Source: Microbispora catharanthi (GTDB lineage Bacteria; Actinomycetota; Actinomycetes; Streptosporangiales; Streptosporangiaceae). From it: a stretch of 33,031 bases of DNA. Shown in pieces: positions 7,946-14,571 of this stretch. The stretch spans positions 1-33,031 of the forward strand of contig NZ_VDMA02000042.1 in the NCBI RefSeq assembly GCF_006334915.2, read 5' to 3'. The translations under genes and the position numbers were made by a program. The notes beneath the pieces were generated by a model. The model was not told the origin of the DNA and made no database searches. It saw only the letters and a list, made by a program, of their open reading frames with translations. How positions within the stretch are numbered: position 1 is the first letter of the stretch; the number at the start of each line of letters is the position of its first letter.

Positions 7946-8187
7946 ACGCAGAAGGGAGGTGGTCCGAATAATGGTTGATCATTCTTGGGCTAGCGAGGTG
8001 GCTGTCCGCTAGGACTCGTCCATCTGGACCTTCCGTCTGGATGTCGTACGACGTCCTGGCGAATCCTCGACAGACACCGGAACCCCGGGCGGCCGGCGGC
8101 CGCGGACGACCTCGTCCCGGCCATGGTCCAGCCGGCCCGCCTCTTCAGGAGGCGGAGCGCGCCCGGGGTTCTTTCTTTTCTTCTACT
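7946..8187 (+). ncRNA. Putative structured RNA with embedded short ORF and 3' terminator-like stem
   Basis: This gene-free interval of about 350 bp holds an apparently independent transcription unit. Visible elements are a promoter-like pair upstream, a 13-codon ORF (7971-8012), a 9-bp hairpin CATCTGGAC / GTCTGGATG with loop CTTCC (8021-8043) closed by AGGAC / GTCCT (8011-8015 with 8053-8057), a 7-bp hairpin CCGCCTC / GAGGCGG with loop TTCAG (8137-8155), and a 10-bp long-range stem AACCCCGGGC / GCCCGGGGTT (8081-8090 with 8161-8170) followed by a T-rich run (8170-8181). No gene on the same strand follows for 600 bp; the next gene is convergent. I do not recognise a named RNA family. It could be a small RNA, an mRNA for a 13-aa peptide, or both. 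Confidence 0.5.
7971..8012 (+). CDS. Short ORF, 13 residues, within the structured RNA
   Basis: ATG to TAG encoding MVDHSWASEVAVR. A purine-rich GGGAGGTGG (7954-7962) ends 8 nt before the ATG and can serve as ribosome-binding site. The TAG stop (8010-8012) lies in a switch point: CTAGCG (7990-7995), inside the ORF, can pair with CGCTAG (8007-8012), whereas AGGAC (8011-8015) can pair with GTCCT (8053-8057), and the two pairings are mutually exclusive. This resembles a leader peptide whose translation sets RNA structure, but no downstream gene exists to be attenuated. Function unknown. Confidence 0.4.
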   Translation: MVDHSWASEVAVR

Positions 8188-8674
8188 CGTCGAAGTCGCC
8201 GACCCGCTTGAGCTCCGCCGAGGCGTGCGACTGCAGCGGGTGCCCCATCGCCGCCATGTCGTAGGCGTACATGAGGCTGCCGTTGACCAGGCCGTAGAGC
8301 CGGTGGCCCGCGTTGTAATCCTTCGCCGTCGTGGTTCGCGCGACCACGTCCGTACGCAGCTCGATCTTGTGGAAGACGACCTCCCCCACGTAGATCTCCA
8401 CGATGCCGGTCGGGTGCGCGAGGCACACCTCGATCTGGCGCTCGGGCTGGATCCGCCAGAACCCCGTCTCGGTGGACAGAGGCCGGACCTTGTTGCCCTC
8501 AGCGTCGAGCAGCCACGTGCGGCTCTGATAGGTCAGGAACGGCTTCCCGTTGTGCCCGAAGACGATCTCCTGGCCGAAGTTGGCGCTCTCCATGGTGGGA
8601 TAGCCGATCACCCCGGCCCCCTCCCAGCGGCCCAGGAGGAAGGCGATCGGCTCGAGGTCGGGATGTACGTCCAT
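8183..8674 (-). CDS. Nitrobindin-like / FABP-family heme-binding beta-barrel protein (DUF1794)
   Basis: 163 residues, matching the family length. The signature G-x-W-x-G-x-G is GRWEGAG at residues 15-21. A histidine near the C-terminus (H150 in HPLQSHASAEL) is at the place of the proximal heme ligand of nitrobindins. Family members form a 10-stranded barrel that binds ferric heme and can react with nitric oxide or peroxynitrite. The gene is convergent with the RNA unit, whose terminator-like stem ends just beyond this gene's stop (TAG at 8183-8185). TAAGCT sits 7 nt before the ATG, suggesting a leaderless message. Heme binding is inferred from the family. Confidence 0.88.
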   Translation of the reverse strand: MDVHPDLEPIAFLLGRWEGAGVIGYPTMESANFGQEIVFGHNGKPFLTYQSRTWLLDAEGNKVRPLSTETGFWRIQPERQIEVCLAHPTGIVEIYVGEVVFHKIELRTDVVARTTTAKDYNAGHRLYGLVNGSLMYAYDMAAMGHPLQSHASAELKRVGDFDE

Positions 8675-8681
8675 GGAGACG

Positions 8682-8687
8682 AGCTTA
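8682..8687 (-). promoter_or_regulatory. Candidate -10 element for leaderless nitrobindin-like gene
   Basis: TAAGCT on the minus strand, 7 nt, then ATG at 8674. No clear -35. Confidence 0.45.
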
Positions 8688-8780
8688 GAGGCGCGCGAGC
8701 GGCCCCTCGCACCACGCGCGGCATGCGCCGATTGCCCAACTTGTACGGCACGCGGCGGCGCGCCGGCGACCCCGGCGGAC

Positions 8781-8786
8781 TAGGCT
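8781..8786 (+). promoter_or_regulatory. Candidate -10 element for leaderless DsrE gene
   Basis: TAGGCT, 6 nt, then ATG at 8793. No clear -35. Confidence 0.4.
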
Positions 8787-8792
8787 CGCAGC

Positions 8793-9155
8793 ATGGCACG
8801 ATCACTGGTCATCAAGGTCACGGCCGGGGCGGACGCCCCGGAGCGTTGCAACCAGGCGTTCACGGTGGCGGCGGCCGCGCTGGCGAGCGGTGTCCCGGTC
8901 TCGCTGTGGCTGACCGGCGAGTCCTCGTGGTTCGCGCTGCCGGGGCGGGCCAAGGAGTTCACCCTGGCCGAGGCCGCCCCGCTGGAGGACATGCTCGACG
9001 CCGTGCTCGCCGCGGGCAGGGTCACGCTGTGCACCCAGTGCGCCGCCCGCCGGGGCATCACCGTGGACGACGTGATCGACGGCGTGCGCATCGCCGGGGC
9101 CTCCACGTTCGTCGAGGAGGTCCTGGGCGAGGGCGTACAGGCGTTGATCTACTGA
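8793..9155 (+). CDS. DsrE/DsrF-like family protein
   Basis: 120 residues of the DsrE-like fold: SLVIKVTAGADAPERCNQAF at the start, then a hydrophobic strand PVSLWLTGES and a cysteine pair C80-x2-C83 in TLCTQCAARRG. DsrE relatives handle sulfur on cysteine (persulfide relay) or act in small oligomers; which cysteine, if any, is active here cannot be told. The gene is monocistronic, divergent from the nitrobindin-like gene and convergent with gatD. The start ATG is preceded by TAGGCT at 6 nt with no Shine-Dalgarno sequence. Confidence 0.82.
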   Translation: MARSLVIKVTAGADAPERCNQAFTVAAAALASGVPVSLWLTGESSWFALPGRAKEFTLAEAAPLEDMLDAVLAAGRVTLCTQCAARRGITVDDVIDGVRIAGASTFVEEVLGEGVQALIY

Positions 9156-9169
9156 CCGGCCAGCATCTG

Positions 9170-9199
9170 CTGACCGGCCAGGATCTACGGCCCGGTCAG
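9170..9199. terminator. Tail-to-tail hairpin between the DsrE gene and gatD
   Basis: CTGACCGG (9170-9177) pairs with CCGGTCAG (9192-9199), the latter covering the gatD stop. An extra copy of TGACCGGCCAG occurs at 9153-9163, beginning with the DsrE stop codon, and again at 9171-9181, so either copy can form the 5' arm. There is no T-run, so termination is a suggestion. Confidence 0.45.
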
Positions 9200-9903
9200 C
9201 TCGGCAGCACCGCGCGCAGCCGTTCGTCGCGCAGCGCCTGATACCAGCTGTCGTCGATCGGGGGCAGCGGTCCGGTCACCCAGCTCAGCAGCAGGTCGGC
9301 GAGCGCGGGGTTGCGGGCGAGCGCCGGCCCGTGCAGGTAGGTGCCGATGACACGGCCCGCGTAGCAGCCCTCCGTGCCGTCGCCGTTGCCGGTGCCGACG
9401 AGGGTCCGCGACAGCGGGCGCACTCCGGGGCCGAGCCTGGTCACGCCCATGTGGTTCTCGAAGCCCGTCAGCGTGGGCAGCCCCAGCGCGGGGTCCACCT
9501 CGGCGGCCAGCTCGCCGACCGCGCGCCGCTCGCCCCGCCCCGAGCTGATGTCCAGCAGCCCGATGCCGGGCACCGGCTGCCCTTCCTCGCCGCCGAACAC
9601 CGTGCCCATGATCTGGTAGCCGGCGCAGACCGCCAGCATGGCCGCGCCGCGCTGGATCGCGGCGTGCAGGCCGCCGTCCCGGCGCAGCCGCTCGGCCCCG
9701 AGGATCTGCGGCCGGTCCTCGCCGCCGCCGATCAGGTAGACGTCGCCCTGCTGCGGCACGGGGTCGGACGACCGTACGTGGACGGTCCTGGTCGCGATGC
9801 CCCGGGCCTGGGCCCGCTGCTCCAGCACCAGGACGTTGCCCTGGTCCCCGTACGTGCTGAGGAGGTCGGGATAGATCCAGACGATGGACAATTCAGACTG
9901 CAC
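9196..9903 (-). CDS. gatD: Lipid II isoglutaminyl synthase, glutaminase subunit GatD
   Basis: 235 residues of a class I (CobB/CobQ-like) glutamine amidotransferase. The nucleophile is C93 in AVCAGYQIMG and the catalytic histidine is H191 in IGTYLHGP. The N-terminus IVWIYPDLLSTYGDQGN is typical of GatD. It supplies ammonia to MurT, which converts the alpha-carboxylate of D-Glu in lipid II to D-isoglutamine. The GTG start at 9903 overlaps the end of murT by 11 bp; no ATG is available nearby. Two-gene operon murT-gatD. Confidence 0.93.
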   Translation of the reverse strand: MQSELSIVWIYPDLLSTYGDQGNVLVLEQRAQARGIATRTVHVRSSDPVPQQGDVYLIGGGEDRPQILGAERLRRDGGLHAAIQRGAAMLAVCAGYQIMGTVFGGEEGQPVPGIGLLDISSGRGERRAVGELAAEVDPALGLPTLTGFENHMGVTRLGPGVRPLSRTLVGTGNGDGTEGCYAGRVIGTYLHGPALARNPALADLLLSWVTGPLPPIDDSWYQALRDERLRAVLPS

Positions 9904-11167
9904 GGCCGAACTCCGCTCGGATCTGCTGGAACGCGGTGTAGTTGGCGATCACGTCGATCTTGCCGGGCGCGAGGAGGGCCACCGCCTGCTCGAACGAGTC
10001 GCAGAGCTGGAAGGGGACCCCGGCCACGGCCAGCCGCAGCGCGAGGTCGAGGCGGCGCTCACCGGTGACGAGGACGGGCCTGCCGCGCAGGATGCGGTAG
10101 TCGACGTCCCACAGCCAGGAGGTGTCGCGGCCGTCCGGCCCCTGCGCGTTCACCGACAAGACGATCGGCAGCGCCGGGTCGGCGACGTCGAACGCCTCCA
10201 GCCAGCCCGCCGGGTTCTTGGCCAGCAGCAGCCGCAGCGACCGGCCGTCCCGCTCGACGGTCGTGTAGCGCCCGGCGACGGAGGCGACCGTACGCAGCCT
10301 GGGCAGCGCCCGGGCGGGGTCGAGGCCGACGGTCTCGGCGACCGCCAGCGCCATGGCGGCGTTCGCCCGGTTGGCCTGGCCGGGAAGCTGGAGGTCCAGG
10401 CGCCAGTGCTGACCCCGGGGGTCGGTCACGTACTCCCCGTCGAGCACCCAGCTGGGCTCGGGCCGGTGGAAGGTGCACTCTCGGCACGCCCAGTTGGTGT
10501 CGGCGATCTGCACCGGGGTGAGGCTCTGCCCGCCGTTGCCGAACCCGGCGCGGTCGAGCGGGCCGCCGCACTCGGGGCAGCACCAGGAGTCCTCGCGCCA
10601 GCGCTGCCCCGCCGCCACCCAGGTGACCCGCGCGGCGGTGGACGCGCCCCAGGCGACCAGCGGGTCGTCGCAGTTGGCGATCACGTGCGCGGGCCTGCCC
10701 GCGAGGGCGCGGCGCCACTTCTGGGCCAGCAGCCAGATCTCGGCCGCCCGGTCCATCTGGTCGCGGCTCAGGTTCATGAGGCAGACGATGCCGGCGTTGG
10801 TCGTGTCGAGGACCTCGGGGAGGTACTTCTCGTCGACCTCCAGCACGCCGTATGGCGCGTCCTTGTTGGAGGCGAGCGCCGACACGTGCCCGGCGGGCAT
10901 GTTGGCGCCGAAGGCGTTCGTCGCCACGTCGCCGAACTCCTGCAGCGCCGAGGTGATCAGACGCGTCGTCGTGGTCTTGCCGTTCGTCGCGCTGACCAGG
11001 ACGAGCTTGCGGTCGGCCGCGAGCTTGCGCAGCAGGTCGGGCTCCAGCATGAGGCCGACCCTGCCGCCGATCACCGAGCCGTCGCCACGCCCGGTGGCCC
11101 TGGACAGCGTCGCGGCCGTGCGGCCCAGGGCGCTGGCGAGCTGCGCCCGCAACGGAAGCTGACTCAT
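9893..11167 (-). CDS. murT: Lipid II isoglutaminyl synthase, ligase subunit MurT
   Basis: 424 residues. The Mur-ligase P-loop is SATNGKTTTTRL (about 59-70, K64), and the C-terminal DUF1727-like domain ends in VIANYTAFQQIRAEFG. Four cysteines, C197-x2-C200 and C228-x2-C231, form the zinc ribbon inserted in the MurT central domain. MurT activates the D-Glu carboxylate of lipid II with ATP; GatD delivers the ammonia. The ATG at 11167 lies 6 nt after TAGGAT on the minus strand, again the leaderless pattern. It is separated by 28 bp from the stop of the HerA-like ATPase gene upstream but probably has its own promoter inside that gap. Confidence 0.94.
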   Translation of the reverse strand: MSQLPLRAQLASALGRTAATLSRATGRGDGSVIGGRVGLMLEPDLLRKLAADRKLVLVSATNGKTTTTRLITSALQEFGDVATNAFGANMPAGHVSALASNKDAPYGVLEVDEKYLPEVLDTTNAGIVCLMNLSRDQMDRAAEIWLLAQKWRRALAGRPAHVIANCDDPLVAWGASTAARVTWVAAGQRWREDSWCCPECGGPLDRAGFGNGGQSLTPVQIADTNWACRECTFHRPEPSWVLDGEYVTDPRGQHWRLDLQLPGQANRANAAMALAVAETVGLDPARALPRLRTVASVAGRYTTVERDGRSLRLLLAKNPAGWLEAFDVADPALPIVLSVNAQGPDGRDTSWLWDVDYRILRGRPVLVTGERRLDLALRLAVAGVPFQLCDSFEQAVALLAPGKIDVIANYTAFQQIRAEFGRAV

Positions 11168-11173
11168 GCCGCG

Positions 11174-11179
11174 ATCCTA
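11174..11179 (-). promoter_or_regulatory. Candidate -10 element for leaderless murT
   Basis: TAGGAT on the minus strand, 6 nt, then ATG at 11167. No clear -35. Confidence 0.4.
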
Positions 11180-11195
11180 GTCGCCTGCGCGGAGG

Positions 11196-14100
11196 TCACG
11201 ATCCGAAGGACAGCTCCGCGGGGGTGTCGCCGTCGAACGGCAGGACGAACCGGCGGGGCCACGACAGCACGGTCTCCAGCCAGCCCGCGCTCATCGTCTG
11301 GGCCACGTATTTGACCCGCTCGCGCGGCTCCACCCCGATGGCGACCGTCGTCACGTCGCGCTGGATGCCCTCGTGCTCGTCGTCGCCCAGGATGACCCGC
11401 CACGCCAGGGCGCGGTTGCGGTCCACCTCCATCGACAGCGGGTGGTGGCGCAGCGCCTTCGCGCGGTGGCCGAGCAGCTCGGTGCGCACGCCGACCGCGA
11501 CCCCGCCCTCGGCCGGCTCGGCGCCGTTGACCCCCTGATGCGGGTACGGCCGGCCGGCGGGGTCGGTGCCGAACAGCGGATACTCCATCGCCGGGGCCGG
11601 GCTGCGCAGGTTGGGCGCGGGATGCCCGAACGGGAACAGCCTGTCCACCTCGTGCAGCCAGCGGACCTGCGGGATCACCCAGGCCGCGCCCGGCCGCTCG
11701 CCCGCCCGCATCGGCGGCTCGCTCTCCCCGCCGTCCGCCTGACCCGCCGCCAGCAGCCCGGCGGCGACCTCGGCGGCCTTCTCCGTGAGCAGCGCGGGGT
11801 CGAACCACGTCCGCAGCGACCAGGCGCGGCGCGCGACCGACCGCTCGACCAGCGTGGCCAGCAGGCACTCGCGCCGCTTGGCCGGCAGCTCCGCCCAGAT
11901 GTCGGCGAGCACGCGCGGCACGCCCGGCAGCGACCGGTTCGTCACGAACGCCAGGACGACCGTGTCGGTCCAGATCCGCAGCCACGCCCACTCCGGGGCC
12001 ACCGCGAGCAGGTCGGCCTCGCGCAGTTCGACCAGCGTGCACGCCTTCCCCGTACGGCACTCGCGCCCGCAGGCGGCCGAGCGGCGCCCGCAGATCGGCG
12101 GCACCGGGCCGAGCGTCTCGCGCTCGCGGTCCTCGCCCAGCGGCACTCGGACGCGCAGCGGGCGGTCCATGCCGTCGGCGAACACGGCGGCGAAGCCCGG
12201 CTGGAGGGACACCACCTGGCGCGACTGGTCCTCGCTCAGGTTCATGGCCGCGCCGACGAGCGCGCGGTCGTCCTCGGCCGGGAGCCGGTGCACGACCTTG
12301 AGCGCGGTGTTCTTCACCACGTCGGAGACGAGCTTGGTGGGGATCTGCTCGGCCACGATGATGCCCTCGCCGTACGCCCTGATCTCGGCGAGCATCCCGG
12401 CCAGCAACTCGACGGCATGTGTGGAGGCCCGCTGGGAGCCGCGGTCGCGCAGCAGCCGGTGGGCCTCCTCGATGACGATGACGTGCCGCAGGCCGCCGAC
12501 GCCGTCCTCGGCCCGCGGTTCCGAGCGGGCGCGCATCCGCAGGTGCTCGACGATGCGGATGATGAGCGTGCCCATGAGGAACGCCTTGTCCTCGTCGTTG
12601 GCCACGTCCTCGATCGCGAGCACGACGTTGCGCTGGAGCAGGCCGCCGATGTCGGCCGGGTGGCCGCCCTCGAAGAACCGGCCCGCGCTGCCCACGCGAA
12701 GGCTGCGCAGGCGCAGGCTGATGAAGCCCTCGACGTCGGCCTGGACCTCGTTGCCGTACCCGATCTCCTGGATGACCTCCAGCGCGTGCTGCTGGAGCTG
12801 CTCCAGGGTCGGCACGGCCGGTTGCACGGCGGCCCCCGGGATGCCGCCCCCGGTGACCACGTCCCAGCCGTTGGCCTCGTAGACGCGCTGCAACGCCAGC
12901 GACATGATCTGCGGGAACGGCTCCTCGGCGTCGAACGCCGCCATGAACAGCGCCCTGACCATGTCGATGTGGGCCTGCACGGGGTAGCCGGGCTCGGGCG
13001 CGAGCGGGTTGACGCTGATCGGCACGTTGTCGGGCGCCGAGGGGTTGATGACGGTCAGCGGCGCCAGGTGCTCGACCCGGCCGGCCATCGCGGCGTACTC
13101 CGACTTGGCCGGCTCGATCGCCAGCCACGGGATGCCCGCCTTGGTGAGCTGCTCAAGCAGGTGACGCACGGTCTGCGACTTGCCCGAGCCGGTGGCGCCG
13201 GTGACGAAGGCGTGGCGGTTCAGCGTGGCCAGCGGCACCCGGAACGCTCCGACGGCGCGGTCCTGCCCGTCGACGATCGCGCCGAGGTCGACGGTCTCCG
13301 CAGAGCCCTCGACCTCGGCCTCGCTCGTCACGTCGAAGAAGCCCGCGTCGAGCACCCGGACCCCCGGCACCTCACGGCGCGGCAGCCCGGCGAGCGCGGC
13401 GAGCGCCCCGGCCGTCGCCGCGAACGGCGCCGCCGCACCGTCGGCCGAATCCTGCAGGTTGACGGCCAGCGCCTCGCTGAAGCCGTACACCGACTCGCAG
13501 GTGCCGTCGCCGGTCAGGGCGGGCAGCGACATCGCGCTGCGCAGCCGGTAGGGGTGGTGGCTCATCTCCACCGAGCCGACCAGCACCGGAGCGATCTGGC
13601 GCAGCTCGTCGGGGCCGGCCGCACCGGCGAGCACCCGGACGTTCCACAGTCCGGCCTCGCGGAAGGCGTCCAGCTCCTGCATCCTGCGCTCGGCCCGTTC
13701 GGCGTCGAAGCGCGACCGCTCCGAGGCGTCGCCGTACTGGCGCAGCACGTTGAGCTGGGTGCGCAGGTGGGCCACCTCGGCGTCGAGCAGGTCGGTCGGC
13801 TCGGCGACCACCACCCACGCGAACGGCCGGGACATGAGCGTGACCAGCGTCGACTCGAACAGCGTGGGCCGCTTGGGCTCGTCGGGCTCCGGCTCGCGCC
13901 TGCCGTAGAGCGGCGGGGCCTGACGGCCCGGACACGGCGTCCAGACGAGGTCGGCGAGGTCGGCCAGCCACTCGTCGCCGATCTCCACGCCGCGCGCGCC
14001 GCCGGGGAACAGCAGCGGCTGCGGGCCGGTGACCGGCGGCTCCGGTGTGGACGCCGCCCGCTTGGGCGGCTTGGGCGGTGTGAGCGGTCCCGCGTTGGTG

Positions 14101-14285
14101 ATGAGCTCCAGCGGCGCACCCGAACCCCGCGACAGCCAGCCGATGACGAACGGCCGGTTGCGCTGCGCGGCGGACAGGACCGCGGGGAGCACCGTGACGA
14201 AGTCCCACTCCGCGGACGAACTACGCGATGGGGCTGTGATCGCCTGAATCCGGTACCACGGCCCGCTCAGGGGAAACGGCTGCAT
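11196..14285 (-). CDS. Large HerA/FtsK-superfamily ATPase (DUF87-type), function unknown
   Basis: 1029 residues. An N-terminal region of about 340 residues with no motif I recognise includes a charged helical stretch (about 165-210). The ATPase core follows: Walker A VTGATGSGKSQT with K369, then IPWLAIEPAKSEY (385-397), a segment typical of HerA-like ATPases; Walker B HVIVIEEAHRLL with E606/E607; and a sensor glutamine in IVAEQIPTKL (Q647). Just after the core is a cysteine group C732-x6-C739-x3-C743-x5-C749, possibly a metal site. No transmembrane segment is evident, so it is a cytoplasmic motor or pump component. The ATG at 14285 has GAGGGG 4 nt upstream. The downstream-oriented partner (14505-16433, same strand, 219 bp away) resembles a coupling protein, suggesting a joint role in moving DNA or protein; the substrate is unknown. 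Confidence 0.82.
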   Translation of the reverse strand: MQPFPLSGPWYRIQAITAPSRSSSAEWDFVTVLPAVLSAAQRNRPFVIGWLSRGSGAPLELITNAGPLTPPKPPKRAASTPEPPVTGPQPLLFPGGARGVEIGDEWLADLADLVWTPCPGRQAPPLYGRREPEPDEPKRPTLFESTLVTLMSRPFAWVVVAEPTDLLDAEVAHLRTQLNVLRQYGDASERSRFDAERAERRMQELDAFREAGLWNVRVLAGAAGPDELRQIAPVLVGSVEMSHHPYRLRSAMSLPALTGDGTCESVYGFSEALAVNLQDSADGAAAPFAATAGALAALAGLPRREVPGVRVLDAGFFDVTSEAEVEGSAETVDLGAIVDGQDRAVGAFRVPLATLNRHAFVTGATGSGKSQTVRHLLEQLTKAGIPWLAIEPAKSEYAAMAGRVEHLAPLTVINPSAPDNVPISVNPLAPEPGYPVQAHIDMVRALFMAAFDAEEPFPQIMSLALQRVYEANGWDVVTGGGIPGAAVQPAVPTLEQLQQHALEVIQEIGYGNEVQADVEGFISLRLRSLRVGSAGRFFEGGHPADIGGLLQRNVVLAIEDVANDEDKAFLMGTLIIRIVEHLRMRARSEPRAEDGVGGLRHVIVIEEAHRLLRDRGSQRASTHAVELLAGMLAEIRAYGEGIIVAEQIPTKLVSDVVKNTALKVVHRLPAEDDRALVGAAMNLSEDQSRQVVSLQPGFAAVFADGMDRPLRVRVPLGEDRERETLGPVPPICGRRSAACGRECRTGKACTLVELREADLLAVAPEWAWLRIWTDTVVLAFVTNRSLPGVPRVLADIWAELPAKRRECLLATLVERSVARRAWSLRTWFDPALLTEKAAEVAAGLLAAGQADGGESEPPMRAGERPGAAWVIPQVRWLHEVDRLFPFGHPAPNLRSPAPAMEYPLFGTDPAGRPYPHQGVNGAEPAEGGVAVGVRTELLGHRAKALRHHPLSMEVDRNRALAWRVILGDDEHEGIQRDVTTVAIGVEPRERVKYVAQTMSAGWLETVLSWPRRFVLPFDGDTPAELSFGS

Positions 14286-14411
14286 CAGACCCCTCAGGTG
14301 ACGACGAACAGGGGAGAGACTCCTTCAACGATCACGCCCGCACACCCCGGTTGACGATGCCCTTACCGACAGCGGACGGTGTCATGGGCGCGTACGACGT
14401 TTCGGGAGCGG

Positions 14412-14571
14412 TCATGACCGCTTGCGCCGGTCGAGGCGGGGCGGCGGCGGACCGACCGTGGGGAAGCGCAGTGGGGGCACATCGGGCAGCGGACGCGGGC
14501 CTGCTCATGACCGCTTGCGCCAGTCGAGGCGAGGCGGCGGCGGGCCGAGGTTCGGGGGCACATCGGGCAGC
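14412..14571. repeat. Imperfect tandem duplication of a gene 3' end
   Basis: The last coding bases of the 14505-16433 gene (copy A, 14505-14571) recur just beyond its stop (copy B, 14412-about 14493), starting with the same TCATGACCGCTTGCGCC. Read on the minus strand, copy B would encode LPDVPP..., then GPPPPRLDRRKRS and a stop, against LPDVPPNLGPPPPRLDWRKRS in the real C-terminus, with a 12-nt insertion in copy B. It fills most of the 219-bp gap between the two genes. The rest of that gap (14286-14411) shows nothing recognisable. Confidence 0.8.

Noticed and set aside
11373..14354. 993-codon plus-strand open frame opposite the HerA-like ATPase
   Set aside because: The minus-strand frame has Walker A and B motifs; the opposite one shows only codon-bias shadow composition.
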